From assembly GCA_012934845.2 (NCBI GenBank), contig WNNJ02001329.1, forward strand, positions 87,947 through 151,946: a stretch of 64,000 nt of DNA, read 5' to 3'. The position numbers and the translations under genes are program-made. Below the pieces are notes generated by a model. It saw only the letters and a list, made by a program, of their open reading frames with translations. It made no database searches and was not told where the DNA came from. Source of the DNA: Pomphorhynchus laevis (lineage: Eukaryota; Acanthocephala; Palaeacanthocephala; Echinorhynchida; Pomphorhynchidae). Every line of letters begins with the position of its first letter. Position 1 is the first letter of the stretch. Shown here piece after piece: positions 1-9,960 of this stretch.

Positions 1-87
1 AATGGCTAATTATTTTTTCAGATATTAGTCATTTTAAACACCGTTATCAAATAATTCTTTCCATGATGCAATCAAAAATTTAAAAAA

Positions 88-848
88 AGGAAGATTGAGG
101 ATGAAAAAAGAAAATTTCTCAATGGACAGACAAATATTTTTTGCAGCTGAAGTATTTGATAACATAGTTTATTTTAAATGCAAAGAAAAAATTTCAGTTT
201 TTGCAAGAAATACAATCAATTATGATTCAACGCATTAGTCTGGATATAAAAGATTAACTGAAAAAAAAAACCAAAAATAGGAAAATTGACAAAAGCAATT
301 AGTTCACAACAAATGAATCTCGAAAAGCATCTTGTTAAAACTGATACACGTACCATAGTCAGTTACCTCATATCTGAAACAATAACTAAGAATGGAAAAC
401 CACTTGCTGGTGGATAATTAATAAAATAATGCATTGGTATTGCTTTTAATGAATATTGGATAGAGAATGTGAGTTTAGTGAAGGAAGCATGTCTACGACG
501 TCAAACAATTGGCAGAATATTGATGATTTGAGTAAAGATATTGACGGCAAATTAAAAGAACAATTATTCACTTGCGTTCATTACATTCTAGCATTGAATA
601 AGATGACATATCAAGGTGATACTGCACAATTGGCTGTTTTTATCGGAGGAATTGATAAAACCTTGTGCATAACAGAAGAAATGTTGGACGTGTGTCATAT
701 AAAGGGGACAACAATAGGCAAGGATTTGAGCATGTTAATTTGGCATTAGAAAACTTTAATGTTGACAGAAAAATAAATTCAATTACAACACGTGTTGCTG
801 CTCTAACAGGAAATAATAACGGATTTATTACTTTATTCAAGCAATCTG
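88..848 (+). pseudogene. hAT transposase, N-terminal half
   Basis: Translation in shifting frames resembles the N-terminus of GTF2IRD2/ZBED-type hAT transposases. A BED-finger-like stretch with most cysteines lost (about 88-300) is followed by a segment like SSQQ...EKHL, then a core block at 456-749 with DTAQL, VFIGGID and ITEEMLDV, then KGTTIGKDL and ENFNVD. The frame shifts near 710, after which the reading continues as a block ending NNGFITLFKQSVDHE. These motifs are collinear with the family. The coding stops abruptly where the LINE begins and resumes after it. Confidence 0.75.
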
Positions 849-864
849 TCGACCATGAAATACT
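849..864. repeat. Target-site duplication, left copy, of the RTE LINE
   Basis: The 16 bases tcgaccatgaaatact here are repeated exactly at 3,970-3,985. They bracket the RTE element and interrupt the hAT coding text at the same codon region (VDHEI). Confidence 0.9.
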
Positions 865-880
865 TCTTTCTTCTTTTTCT

Positions 881-3019
881 TTAGCGTCTTTCCCGTGTAG
901 GTACGGGGTCCGCTGCTTTTGAAAGTTGCCTCCACTTGGTTCTATTTATGGCGTCTTTGGTTTCTAGTCCAACACTTATCAAATCATGACGTATGACGTT
1001 CATCCATCGCAATTTCGGCCTTCCTATCGGACGCTTTCCATCCACTGTCACGGCAACGAACCTATTTGATGGTTGGTGTTCGCTTGCGCGGATAACATGG
1101 CCGTACCATTGTAGTCGTTTTTCGCGAAGTTTCTCTATTATTGGCACTACGCCAAAACGATCCCTGATTTCTTCGTTCCGGACATGATCTTTTAAAGTTT
1201 TTCCTGCTGTCCATCGTAGCATCTTTGTCTCCATTGCGGCAACTTTGCGTTCCTCATATTTTGATATCGCCCAGCATTCAGCGCCATAAAGGACCACCAG
1301 TCGTATTAAAGTTTTGTAAATTTTCGACTTCAGTCGGTCTTTTATCTTTGGATCGCAGAGAATACCTGTAGCTGACCGCCATTTCATCCAGGCTGCATTT
1401 ATTCGAGAAGAGACCTCTGCGCGTAGGATACCATCTGCCGCTATGGTTGAGCCAAGGTATTTAAACGCAGTTGTTCGGTGCAGTGTGTGTTTTCCAAACT
1501 GTAGCGGCTGATCATCATTCATATTTGTGGTCAGGTATTCCGTTTTACGCGCGTTCAGGCGTAGACCAAACTGCTTGAGTCGATTTCCCCAGCTGTTTAT
1601 TTGTTGTTGGAGGTCATCTTTATCTACGGACGCAAGCATGACGTCATCTGCATATAGAATCGTCCACGGAAACTGTCTGTTTAGGTTGTTGGATATGGCA
1701 TCCATAACGAGGATGAATAGCAACGGGGACAGCGCAGACCCTTGATGAACTCCAACGGTGATAGGAAAATCATCTGTATATCCCACGGTCGTACATACCC
1801 GACTTGTTGATCCTTTGTATATTAGCTTGACCCATTCAACAATCTCTTCAGGGACTAAGTGGAATCTCAAAGCGTAGCAAATAACTTCATGCGGGATCCG
1901 ATCGAACGCTTTTTTAAGATCAAGGAACGCACAGTATATATCTTTCTGTTTTTCGCGATGTTTTTCAAGAAGAAGGTGAAGGGCATAGATAGCATCGATT
2001 GCGTCACAGTTCTTGACAAAACAACATTGATTTGAGGATATCTTGACTATGCTTCTTATCCTATCGTTTATCACATGTTCCAAAATCTTGAGGGTGTGTG
2101 AAATGAGACGAATCGGGCGGTAATTTGAACAGTCGGCCGGATTTCCCTTCTGTTTCCATATAGGTACGGTTGTGCTCCGTCTCCAATCAAGAGGTAACTC
2201 CTTTTCTTGAATTATTTTATTGAAAAACTGCACCAACCACCTTGTTGAATCCCGTACACTTGATTTCCAGAATTCTGAAGCTACATCATCAGGCCCCGTA
2301 GCTTTTGCACTTTTTATTTTATGTAGTGCAATTTCAACCTCGATAGCTGTTATGGGCAAGACTGGGCCTTCGATCGGCGGAAGATGTGGTATAGGTGGGT
2401 GTTCAAATTCCTGGGTGGATATCTCTTTGAAGTAAGTTCGCCATCGCTCTAATACCTGCGTCCTACGAGTAAGCAAAACACCGCTTTGATCGTTTATTCC
2501 ATGAAACTTTTCAGTATCCTGCGTTTTTTGGTATCTTGTTCGGGCGATTCTATAAATTGCACGCTCTCCTTCACGTGTATCGAGTTTCGCGTACAAATCA
2601 TCAAACTTCTTTGCTTTAGTTTGAGCTATTACTTTTTTTGCTTTCTTTTTAGCTCCTTTGTATTTTTCCCAGTCTTTGGAACATTTGCTCGCGAGCCAGA
2701 CGTGGTAACTGCGTTTCTTTTGTCGAACACTTTCTTTTACTTCCTCGGTCCATAGCCATGAACTTTTATCGAGTCGTCGTGTTCCAGGTTTTGTAGTACC
2801 AAGTATCTCTTGGGCAAATTTCGTAATGGACGCTTTGGTTTTTTCCCATGTTTCATTTATCGTCGTTATGGGTGCCATATTTTTTATGGGCTTCAAATCG
2901 GATTCCGTTTTCTTGAATTTCCACCATTTTATACGAGGTCTCACGTTACGTTCTGCGCTAGGTTGCTTCGGCGAGGTGATATTCAGGGTTGTAACGACAG
3001 GTCTATGTTGAGTTGTCAC
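881..3019 (-). CDS. RTE-type reverse transcriptase (ORF2, C-terminal part)
   Basis: An open frame of 712 codons. Collinear RT landmarks are a linker with YAKLDTREGERAIYRIA, the fingers block NYRPIRLISHTLKILE, the palm block FLDLKKAFDRIPHEV, the GVHQGSALSPLLF motif, the catalytic YADD with flanking hydrophobics, the KYLGS block, and a C-terminal block with RLQWYGHVIR and RPIGRPKLRW, then ADPVPTRERR at the end. These are hallmarks of RTE-clade LINEs. The enzyme would copy its RNA at a nicked genomic site. The catalytic aspartates are present. The listed start is only the first in-frame start codon; true translation would begin in the endonuclease part. Confidence 0.88.
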   Translation of the reverse strand: MTTQHRPVVTTLNITSPKQPSAERNVRPRIKWWKFKKTESDLKPIKNMAPITTINETWEKTKASITKFAQEILGTTKPGTRRLDKSSWLWTEEVKESVRQKKRSYHVWLASKCSKDWEKYKGAKKKAKKVIAQTKAKKFDDLYAKLDTREGERAIYRIARTRYQKTQDTEKFHGINDQSGVLLTRRTQVLERWRTYFKEISTQEFEHPPIPHLPPIEGPVLPITAIEVEIALHKIKSAKATGPDDVASEFWKSSVRDSTRWLVQFFNKIIQEKELPLDWRRSTTVPIWKQKGNPADCSNYRPIRLISHTLKILEHVINDRIRSIVKISSNQCCFVKNCDAIDAIYALHLLLEKHREKQKDIYCAFLDLKKAFDRIPHEVICYALRFHLVPEEIVEWVKLIYKGSTSRVCTTVGYTDDFPITVGVHQGSALSPLLFILVMDAISNNLNRQFPWTILYADDVMLASVDKDDLQQQINSWGNRLKQFGLRLNARKTEYLTTNMNDDQPLQFGKHTLHRTTAFKYLGSTIAADGILRAEVSSRINAAWMKWRSATGILCDPKIKDRLKSKIYKTLIRLVVLYGAECWAISKYEERKVAAMETKMLRWTAGKTLKDHVRNEEIRDRFGVVPIIEKLREKRLQWYGHVIRASEHQPSNRFVAVTVDGKRPIGRPKLRWMNVIRHDLISVGLETKDAINRTKWRQLSKAADPVPTRERR

Positions 3020-3099
3020 TGTTTCATAAGGGATAGACTTTGTATCGATTACGAGTTTGAGATCACACCGTCGGACTAAGATTTAGTCGATTTGGGTTT

Positions 3100-3885
3100 T
3101 ATTTAAGGCGCTGTGAAAAGTGATAAGGTGTGATGCTTGTTTTTGAAGCCATGTATTGCATATAACGAGGTCATGTGCATCTGCGAATTCAAGGATTTGC
3201 TCACCATCGTCGTCTCTTCGTCCAAATCCCTTTCCCCATGACAGTTGTGTCCATCCCTTTCGACACCGACATGGCCATTTAGATCTCCAGCGATGATTAT
3301 CATGTGATCCTTTGGAACTTCAGCGATTAGTTCGTCGATCTGTGTCCAGAACCTTTCTTTGACTACCTTGTCGCATCCTGTTTGTGGCGCATATGCGCTG
3401 AAGATATGTATTATCTAGTTATCAAAAGCGACGGTTATTTTCATCAGTCGGTTACTGTATCGATGAACTTCCGCAATACTATTTTGGAAACGGCTGGAGA
3501 CAATGATGCCGACGCCACTCATCGTTTTAAGTTTTCCGTAGTATATACATTTGAAACCAAGACCAATTTGTCTAGATTTGTCGCCTGACCAATGCGTCTC
3601 TTGCACTGCACATATATCGATTCGTCGTCTTTTTAGAGACTCGGCGATTTCCAAAGAACGACCAGTCAGCGAGCCGACATTCAATGTTGCAATTCGAACT
3701 CGTTTTATTTTTGATTCAGCTTTCGTATGGTAGCTAGATTGGTTACCCCCCGCAGTCACTTTTACTGCAGAGACCCTTGATGACTTATCGCTCAGGCCAG
3801 GCCGTACCTGAGCGCGTCGCTTACCGGGGACGCCGTAGTCCTGACGTTTGGAGCATTGAGACAACATTTCATAAAGTTGATGCAA
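3100..3885 (-). pseudogene. RTE APE-type endonuclease domain, broken
   Basis: The minus strand at 3,885-3,415 reads as the start of an exonuclease-endonuclease-phosphatase domain: ATLNVGSLTGRSLEIAESL, then ICAVQETHWSGDKS, with the metal-binding glutamate in QET. At 3,303-3,103 another frame gives AGDLNGHVG, the GDxNxH motif of the fold. This domain is usually annotated as craniofacial development protein 2-like in animal genomes but is RTE-derived. Reading-frame breaks separate it from the RT frame. Confidence 0.8.
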
Positions 3886-3969
3886 CGGTTTTGTTTTACG
3901 GCTGGCTTGTCGCGAAGTCTATCGCCAACCCTCCTCCTTTCTCAGCACGGGCTTGGGACCGGCCATGGA

Positions 3970-3985
3970 TCGACCATGAAATACT
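3970..3985. repeat. Target-site duplication, right copy, of the RTE LINE
   Basis: Exact copy of the 16 bases at 849-864; the hAT coding text resumes directly after it. Confidence 0.9.
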
Positions 3986-4930
3986 AACCTACCAATACTT
4001 GATTCATCAACAACAATTATGTGCTCAAAAATTAAATATGAAACATTTAATGACTGAGATTGTTAAAGTTGTTAATTTTATCAGATCGCGGGGTTTCAAT
4101 CATCGAGAATTCAAAGCATATTTGAACGAAGTTAGCAGTGAATATGAAGACGTTGTGTACGTTTCTAAAGTCCAATGGCTGAGTAGAGCAGTCATCTTAA
4201 AAAAAATTTTAATTATTGTTACCCGAAATAAAACAAAATGTGAACTTTATAGAGAATGAAGAATGGTTGAATGACTTCTCTTTCTTAGTTGACATCACAG
4301 AAATGTTAGCTGTGTTCAATTTGAATTTACAAGGGAAAAATCAGTTGTGTAGTTCAATGTTCGAGCGAATGAGTAGCCTTACCAGGAAATTAAAATTTTT
4401 CATAGCACAACTGAAAGATGGCGAAATTGTACATTTTTCGTAGTCTATATGAAAGAGCTCAAAACTGTTCTGTAAACTATCAAAAGTATTCTAAGTTATG
4501 TGAAGATTTGCTTGAAGAATTCACAGTCAGATTTTCTTACTTCAAAAAGATTTAAATTGAATTAAGATTATTCAGTGGCCCGTTTTCATTTTAGTCTGAT
4601 AAAGCGTTACTCGAATTCCAACTTAAATTGATTGAACTGCAAAGTCGAGAAAGTTTGAAAACTTTCCACAAAGAACACACTCTTTCTTAATTTTATAAAG
4701 AATTAAATTCATGTAATGAATTTAATACATTAGTTAATTATCCATAAAATTATTGTGCATGTGGGGCAGCACATATTGTTGCGAGAAGTTGTTTTCATTC
4801 ATAAAAACATCAAATTACAGAAAGAAACAGGCTTACCGACAAACACTTAGCAAACATCCTGACAATCAAGACAACGTCCTTTTATGTAAATGTTGATAAC
4901 ATCTTAGCTATAAACCAATGTCAAAAATCT
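3986..4930 (+). pseudogene. hAT transposase, C-terminal half
   Basis: After the LINE the hAT reading resumes with IHQQQLCAQKLN, then VVNFIRSRGFNHREFKAYL, EVSSEYEDVVY and VQWLSRAV, matching the conserved middle of GTF2IRD2/ZBED-type transposases. A second frame (4,216-4,443) carries NEEWLNDFSFLVDITEML, LNLQGKNQL and the LTRKLKFFIAQLKDGEIVHF block. From about 4,740 to 4,930, pieces like the hAT C-terminal dimerisation domain remain (CGAAHIVARSCFHS, RLTDKHLANIL). Several stops and shifts make it non-functional. Confidence 0.75.
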
Positions 4931-5110
4931 CCTTGACTTTGTATTGTAGGAATAAATTTTTCCTTCTTTATATTTGTATTATTTGTTCCTATTTTTAAAT
5001 ATGAAATTAATGGTTTTTAATTATTTCTTTATGTACCAATTTTTCTTGAAATTTAATAGGTTCTGCGGTCCATTGAATTATTTAAAGTGGCAATACTGCC
5101 GACTATAATA

Positions 5111-5128
5111 AAAGATTGGACATCCCTG
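5111..5128 (+). repeat. Right terminal inverted repeat of the hAT element
   Basis: The bases aaagattggacatccctg, read on the other strand, begin CAGGGATGTCCAATC, close to the CAGGGGTGTCCAA-type ends of Charlie hAT transposons. It lies 180 bp after the dimerisation remnant. The following 8 bases (tactaagg) would be the target duplication; its partner lies outside the window. Confidence 0.65.
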
Positions 5129-5759
5129 TACTAAGGGTACTTATAATATCGAAATATATTCGGATAGTAGTTGCATATTTTTTACGAACCAAGTACCATT
5201 AGTGTACGTGTTCAAGATAGAAAGTCAAAGTCGTGTTAAGTACGTGTCGGGCTTTGGCGAGGATGTTTTTGTCTCAACTATGTACCTTGTTTACATAGGC
5301 ATAATATGGAAACTGTTTTTTTCTGTCGAGTGTCAGTCTTCAGTTCGGTTCCATTAGGATACATCTTTGCCTTTTTGTAGATGATGTTGTTGTATTGAAT
5401 TCACGTTTTGAAAACTTACAATGTTCTACTACATCAATTCACAATGGAATATCAAATTTCAGATATGAAAGTTAGCTCTTTTAAGAATAATTCACACTTG
5501 CAATCTAACATAACTACATCATTAATAAGCTTAGTTAGCATCAATTGGGCATTGCGAATGTGAAAAATAAACCAATTTCTTTTTGATATTTGAAAAAAGA
5601 AACATAGATACAATGCAAGACAATACGACTTATTTTTAATACAAAAGTAATTTTCAATTATGAACAAATAGTTGATGTTCCTAATTTAATTTTTGTAAAC
5701 TATACTCACTAATTCTATTTACAAATAGAAATTGATATATTTCTGGGTTAATATATAAT
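5129..5759. other. AT-rich spacer, nothing recognised
   Basis: No coding pattern, long repeat or RNA gene is visible. The short open frame on the minus strand at 5,452-5,667 has no recognisable motif and looks accidental. Confidence 0.5.
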
Positions 5760-6153
5760 TAAAACATATCAAATTTTTAAAACTAGGTTTAGACAACACA
5801 TTCCAGCATAATAGTCAAAAAATATTTCATAAGCATGTAATATTAACAAGAAATGATAAAAAAATATAAATTATTTATTTTAGAATATAATATTAAAGAA
5901 AAAAGTCAATATTCAATCAAAAACAATTAAAAAGAGAAGATTTTTGGATTAAAACGCTTAATTCCATGTACCCATTTGGACGAATGGCCTGGTACAAGGA
6001 ATTGGCAGAAATAGTATATTAAATAATAAACAACTATATAAAAATAATATGGTCAGACGCAAATCAAGAAGTCATGGCAATAAAAGGAATAAGAAAAGTA
6101 GACTTAAAAATATTAAAAAGTTAAGTATATTTATGAACAATTAGAAATATTAA
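5760..6153 (+). mobile_element. Naiad-type Penelope-like element, fragment of the endonuclease region
   Basis: This stretch is a diverged copy of 6,547-6,960. Both contain the tail of the GIY-YIG domain (KTYQ...KTRFRQHI), then WIKTLNSMHP-like text with VQGIGRNSI and a lysine-arginine-rich run. It is an older, broken copy lying directly upstream of the longer one, in the same orientation. Confidence 0.7.
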
Positions 6154-6154
6154 G

Positions 6155-6240
6155 CCAATGATACGTTCGATGTGCTATTCAATTGTTTAGGGCGTTTTAA
6201 CATCGAGAGAAATAGAAAAAGAAAATTATTGTTCAAAAAT
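6155..6240 (+). repeat. Dispersed repeat, copy 1 (inverted partner at 27,708-27,805)
   Basis: About 80 bases starting near ccaatgatacgttcgatg match the reverse complement of 27,708-27,805 (atacgttcgatgtgctattc is shared), with a few substitutions. Its class is unknown; it may be non-coding sequence of the Penelope element that follows. Confidence 0.6.
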
Positions 6241-6314
6241 GTTATTATTATGAGTCAACTAAACTAGTGGCGACACCGAAAAAGCAACGTTAAAAATTAT
6301 GACTTAAAAGTTAC

Positions 6315-6710
6315 ATGTACTCAACCAGATTGGAAAAATACGTAAGTACTAATGATTTTAATTTTAGATCTTTTAAATGTAACAGAAAAAATTGTATAGT
6401 TTGTGATGTTATAAATAATAATAATTGTATTGTAAGTAATACGACAAACAAATGTTTTTCATTAAATATTAATAATAATTGTAACTGCAATACAGCAGGT
6501 GTGGTGTATCTAATACAATGTACATGTGGATTGCAATATATAGGAAAAACATATCAAATGTTAAAAACTAGGTTTAGGCAACACATATATAATATACAGC
6601 ATAATAGTCAAACTATATTTCATAAGCATATGAGATTAATAGGACATGATATAGGATATTGTAAATTATTTATTATAGAACATATTATTAAAGAAATTAA
6701 GGCAATATAA
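6315..6710 (+). pseudogene. GIY-YIG endonuclease domain with zinc-binding cysteines (Naiad Penelope)
   Basis: The 131-residue open frame begins with a C-x4-C-x2-C cluster (CNRKNCIVC), then CNCNT, then the GIY-YIG core as GVVYLIQCTCGLQYIGKT, in which G-V-V-Y and Y-I-G take the canonical positions. It continues with KTRFRQHI (the arginine helix) and a late glutamate in FIIEHI that fits the metal-binding residue. GIY-YIG nucleases nick DNA; in Penelope elements this is thought to prime reverse transcription. The extra cysteines are typical of Naiad endonucleases. The frame is part of a dead element and is unlikely to be translated alone. Confidence 0.8.
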
Positions 6711-6760
6711 ATTAAAAGCTATTAGAAAGATAAGATTTTTGGATTAAAACGCTTAATTCC

Positions 6761-7069
6761 ATGCACCCATTAGGATTGAATGATGTGGTACAAGGAATTG
6801 GCAGAAGTAGTATAGTACATAATAAACAACTATATTATAATAATCCGGTTAAACGCAAACCAAGAAGTCATGGTGATAAACGGAATAGGAAAAATAGAGT
6901 TAAAAATATTAAAAAAGATATGTATATAAATGAACAATTAGAAATATTAAAACAATTTATAAGAGATCATAAACTAAAAGAGCTTTATGTAAATAAAAGA
7001 AGTTTTTCCAAAAATATCATATGTTCAATAAATCAAAGATTAATTAACGAATATGAAAGGTTGAGTTGA
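6761..7069 (+). pseudogene. Linker region between endonuclease and RT of the Naiad element
   Basis: A 102-residue frame starts with HPLGLNDVVQGIG, similar to the P-x-GLN segment that follows the endonuclease in Naiad proteins. It then becomes lysine- and asparagine-rich (KPRSHGDKRNRKNRVKNIKK) and ends in a possibly helical segment. No catalytic motif is visible. The same segment recurs in the fragment at 5,760-6,153. Confidence 0.6.
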
Positions 7070-7439
7070 ATAATGTACAGTTATTGTAATATAAAATATT
7101 ATAATCAAACAATAAATGTTAATAATAACAATAAAAATATACACTGACAATAAAATTCATTAATAAATATATAGATAACATAAATATAGGTAGACTTTTA
7201 AATATTTCTAAAAGTGAAGAAATAATAGGATCAGATTTAAGTAAATATATTCCTAAAATAAGGTATTCGTTGTTACCGCTATTAGGACGAATTTTTTAGT
7301 ATAATAAAGAACTGAAATCAATATGCAACGGTAATATTAGCAACATCATAGAAACAGGATGTTGTGGCAAGTCTTAATTTTGATAAAATGTATGAACATA
7401 TATTTACTCATAATTTAGAATTAATTGAAAATGGCGAAT

Positions 7440-8990
7440 TAAGCTAAATGCTATCAAAAGGGTATAAATATAGATTAAACAACAATGATAAAATTCTTGC
7501 TTTCGTTATATAATGACTTAAATACTTGCTTTGATAAGCTGATTAATCGCGAAAGCTTAAATACATCGAGATTAACGTTTGGAAAACTTATATATTAGAC
7601 AAAATTGAAAGAAAATGAAAATTACAAACAATTATAAAAGAAAGGATCATATTAATACAGACATGTATACAGAACTTGCAAAATTAAAGCATAACAATAT
7701 AATAACAACTATTAATAAAGTTAGTAATAACTTTGTCTTTATATGCAAAAAGCTTTATTATAATATACTGATGAAAGAAGTTAATTATAATGATTGAAAT
7801 ATAAACACAACATATGAATGTAGTGATTTAGATTTAGAAATAATTATTACAAGTCATTGCTCTATGATGGGTAAAAAGGTTATAAAAATTGAATCAGATA
7901 ATAAAACTACCTATATTATATTGGAATCTAAAATTACATAAAAATCAAATACAACCTAGATTCATATGTAGTGCTTTTAAATGTACATTAAAACCACTTT
8001 CTGTTTATATGAATAAAATACTTATAGTAATTAAAGAACACTTTAAAAAATATTGTAGGGTAATTGAAATTAATGCTGATATAAAACAATATTTCAGTAT
8101 TAATTCCACAACAGAATTTTTAGAACACAAAAGAAATAAATTTTCAGAATATAAATACGTATGATTTTAGTACGCTTTAAGCAAATCTAGATTTAGCAGA
8201 TATTAAAGAAGCGTTAGTAAAATTAATTAATCTTATATTCGGGAATATATATGAATATATGCTATAATAACTATAACGCATATCTAAGAAAAATTAAACT
8301 ATCGAGTAAATATAAATATATGGATAAAATTGAATTAATAGAATACTTAAATATATTGATAAATCAAAATTATTTAAAAGTAGGGACATCTATATTTAGA
8401 CCAATAAAAGGTGTCTAAATGGGAAGTAATAGTAGCCCAATTATAGCTTACTTATTTTTAAGTTGTATAGATTATTAAGTTGTTCATAACTGTTTTAAAA
8501 ATGAATCTAAATTATATAAAGATATGAAATATATGTTTCGATATGGTGATAATAGATGTGTATTTAACTCTAATATCTTTTATTCGAAAGGTGAACAAAA
8601 TTATCTACGTAGCCTTATTCTTAAAGGTAGCCTTAATATTAACAAAGCTAATATTGATGATAAATAAGGTATATATCTACACTTTAACATTAAATTAACA
8701 TCAATTAAAACTACTATTAATTTATATAGTAAAGATGACATATTCAAATTTACAAGAAACATATTTTTGCATGAGCATTCATGCATACTATATAATATAA
8801 AATATAATACATTAAATAATGAAATTTTAAGAATTGCAACAATATGTAATGATATTGGCTTTCTTCAAAATTATTTAAATAATTAAATAGATACATATTT
8901 TAAACTATGTTACTACAAAAATACCATCAAACAGAAAATAGTAAAATATATAAATCAACAAAATATCATTAAAAATAAATTTAAAATCAT
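7440..8990 (+). pseudogene. Penelope-type reverse transcriptase region (Naiad), broken
   Basis: Short frames carry RT blocks in the expected order: a segment with NNFVFICKKLYY, the block PILYWNLKLHKN with PRFICSAFKCTLKPLS, FSINSTTEFLE, a region like NTYDFSTLYTNLD (clear in the copy near 19,640), a GV-x-MGSNSSPIIAYLFLSC motif near 8,410-8,470, a block like RYGDNRCVFNSN, and LNINKANIDDK. These match Penelope rather than LINE RT; the MGSNSSP block is Naiad-like. No uninterrupted RT frame remains. Confidence 0.75.
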
Positions 8991-9130
8991 TAACGGAAAA
9001 TTTTCATGAATGGATAATAAATAATATGCATTGTATTATAATAAGATACTTGATAATCAAATATCATAAGAAGAAATACGTCATTAGCATGCATTTGGAC
9101 CCGCCGCTATGTTGGGTCGAGGAATATGGG

Positions 9131-9539
9131 CCTTTCTGTTTTTTTAGTCAATTTATAAAATTGACTTTTATATTAAATTTTAATTTTAAACTTTAAATTG
9201 ATATAAACTATATAAAATCTTATAACAACTATTTATTATTTAAAATTATTAAATTATATATATTAATTTTTTTAAATTTTATTTGGCATTTTTTAAATTT
9301 ATGATGAATATAAAATAAGTAGGCTTAGTTAGGGTGTCTGATTTAAATATCCAATAGGTTGCAAGTTGGTTAATCAAGTGTGCCAATCACTGCTAAAACT
9401 TTTCTATTTTTTACATTTAAAAGAAGATTGAGAAGTACCTAATTGTTTGTGAACATAGAATCGTGGTTCTATAAATAGAATTGCCATTTATATTTCGAAT
9501 GGCTCGAATATTGTATGCACTTATTCGATTGAAAACATC
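9131..9539. other. AT-rich spacer after the Naiad element
   Basis: Very AT-rich DNA with no coding pattern. Part may be the 3' non-coding end of the Naiad element. Confidence 0.4.
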
Positions 9540-9960
9540 CAGTTATTTCTTATTACACTTTTACAAAATTAACAGGAGCGAAAAACTTAGCTTAATTTTA
9601 AAAATTACAATATTTCGATAGCTGATGCAATTATCTTCAGGAAAATTACAAATTGAAGCACAAAAGCACCAAGTTTGTCATTTATAAAAAAATTTTAAAA
9701 TTTGTAGTAAAACTTTTTTAGTAAGAAATTATTAGCTTAATTTTAAAAATTGCAATAATATTTGAGAGCTCCTGCTATCACCTTCAGGAAAATTACAAAC
9801 AATTTAGTAGTTTTCCAGTAATTTTACAAACAATAATTAAACCGCCGATAATATTCCTGAATGTGATACCATGAGCTATCGAAATATAGTAATTTTGGGA
9901 ATGAAACGAATTTCTTCGTTTTTGTGAATTTTATAAAACATTCAATTGCCTTTAATAAAA
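9540..9960. repeat. Three Penelope-type terminal hairpin repeats, two on - and one on +
   Basis: Three related blocks lie at about 9,565-9,650 (-), 9,695-9,812 (-) and 9,812-9,950 (+). On their own strands they read TTTTCCTGAAG or CCTGAATG, then a short GATA...TATC pairing in two of them, then CGAAATAT (CAAATAT in the second), then AATTTT. This is the type of end found in terminal repeats of arthropod Penelope-like elements, where a hammerhead-like fold is known. The neighbouring cttagcttaattttaaaaatt is shared by the first two. The inverted arrangement of the third copy makes the cluster partly palindromic. Confidence 0.55.

Larger units (their letters stand above)
865..3969 (-). mobile_element. 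Nearly full-length RTE-clade LINE inserted in the hAT element
   Basis: The element is 3,105 bp, close to the usual 3.2 kb of RTE LINEs. It reads on the minus strand with an APE-type endonuclease region (about 3,885 down to 3,100) followed by a long RT frame (3,019-881). The 3' end on the minus strand is a short A/G-rich tail of GAA-like units near 865-880. Exact 16-bp duplications flank it. The RT half is fully open while the endonuclease half is broken by frameshifts or stops around 3,020-3,415. It is younger than its hAT host, whose coding is more decayed. Confidence 0.9.
1..5128 (+). mobile_element. Decayed hAT DNA transposon, Charlie/GTF2IRD2-ZBED type; left end outside the window
   Basis: Transposase-like sequence runs along the + strand from about 88 to 4,930 and ends in a hAT-style terminal inverted repeat at 5,111-5,128. 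The order is BED-finger-like N-terminus, catalytic core, then C-terminal dimerisation region, as in the hAT transposases related to vertebrate GTF2IRD2 and ZBED5. An RTE LINE on the opposite strand splits it at 865-3,969. No left inverted repeat is seen, so the element starts upstream of base 1. Stops and frameshifts in every part show it cannot make transposase. Family assignment is from remembered motifs, not a search. Confidence 0.8.
6290..9130 (+). mobile_element. Penelope-like element of the Naiad type (endonuclease first, then RT), broken
   Basis: The + strand holds a cysteine-rich GIY-YIG domain (6,315-6,710), a basic linker (6,761-7,069), and then Penelope-type RT blocks (about 7,440-8,990), followed by a 3' tail near 9,090-9,130. 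In classical Penelope elements the GIY-YIG domain follows the RT. Here it precedes it, as described for the Naiad and Chlamys superfamilies. The cysteine pairs before the GIY motif, the GLN-containing linker and RT text such as MGSNSSPIIAYLFLS also fit Naiad. The element is old and broken by many lesions. It is the longest of about ten copies in the window. Confidence 0.8.

Noticed and set aside
456-749. Small + frame as a free-standing host gene
   Set aside because: Its text matches the middle of a hAT transposase and continues in other frames on both sides.
5452-5667. 71-residue minus frame
   Set aside because: No motif or neighbouring coding pattern; expected by chance in AT-rich DNA.
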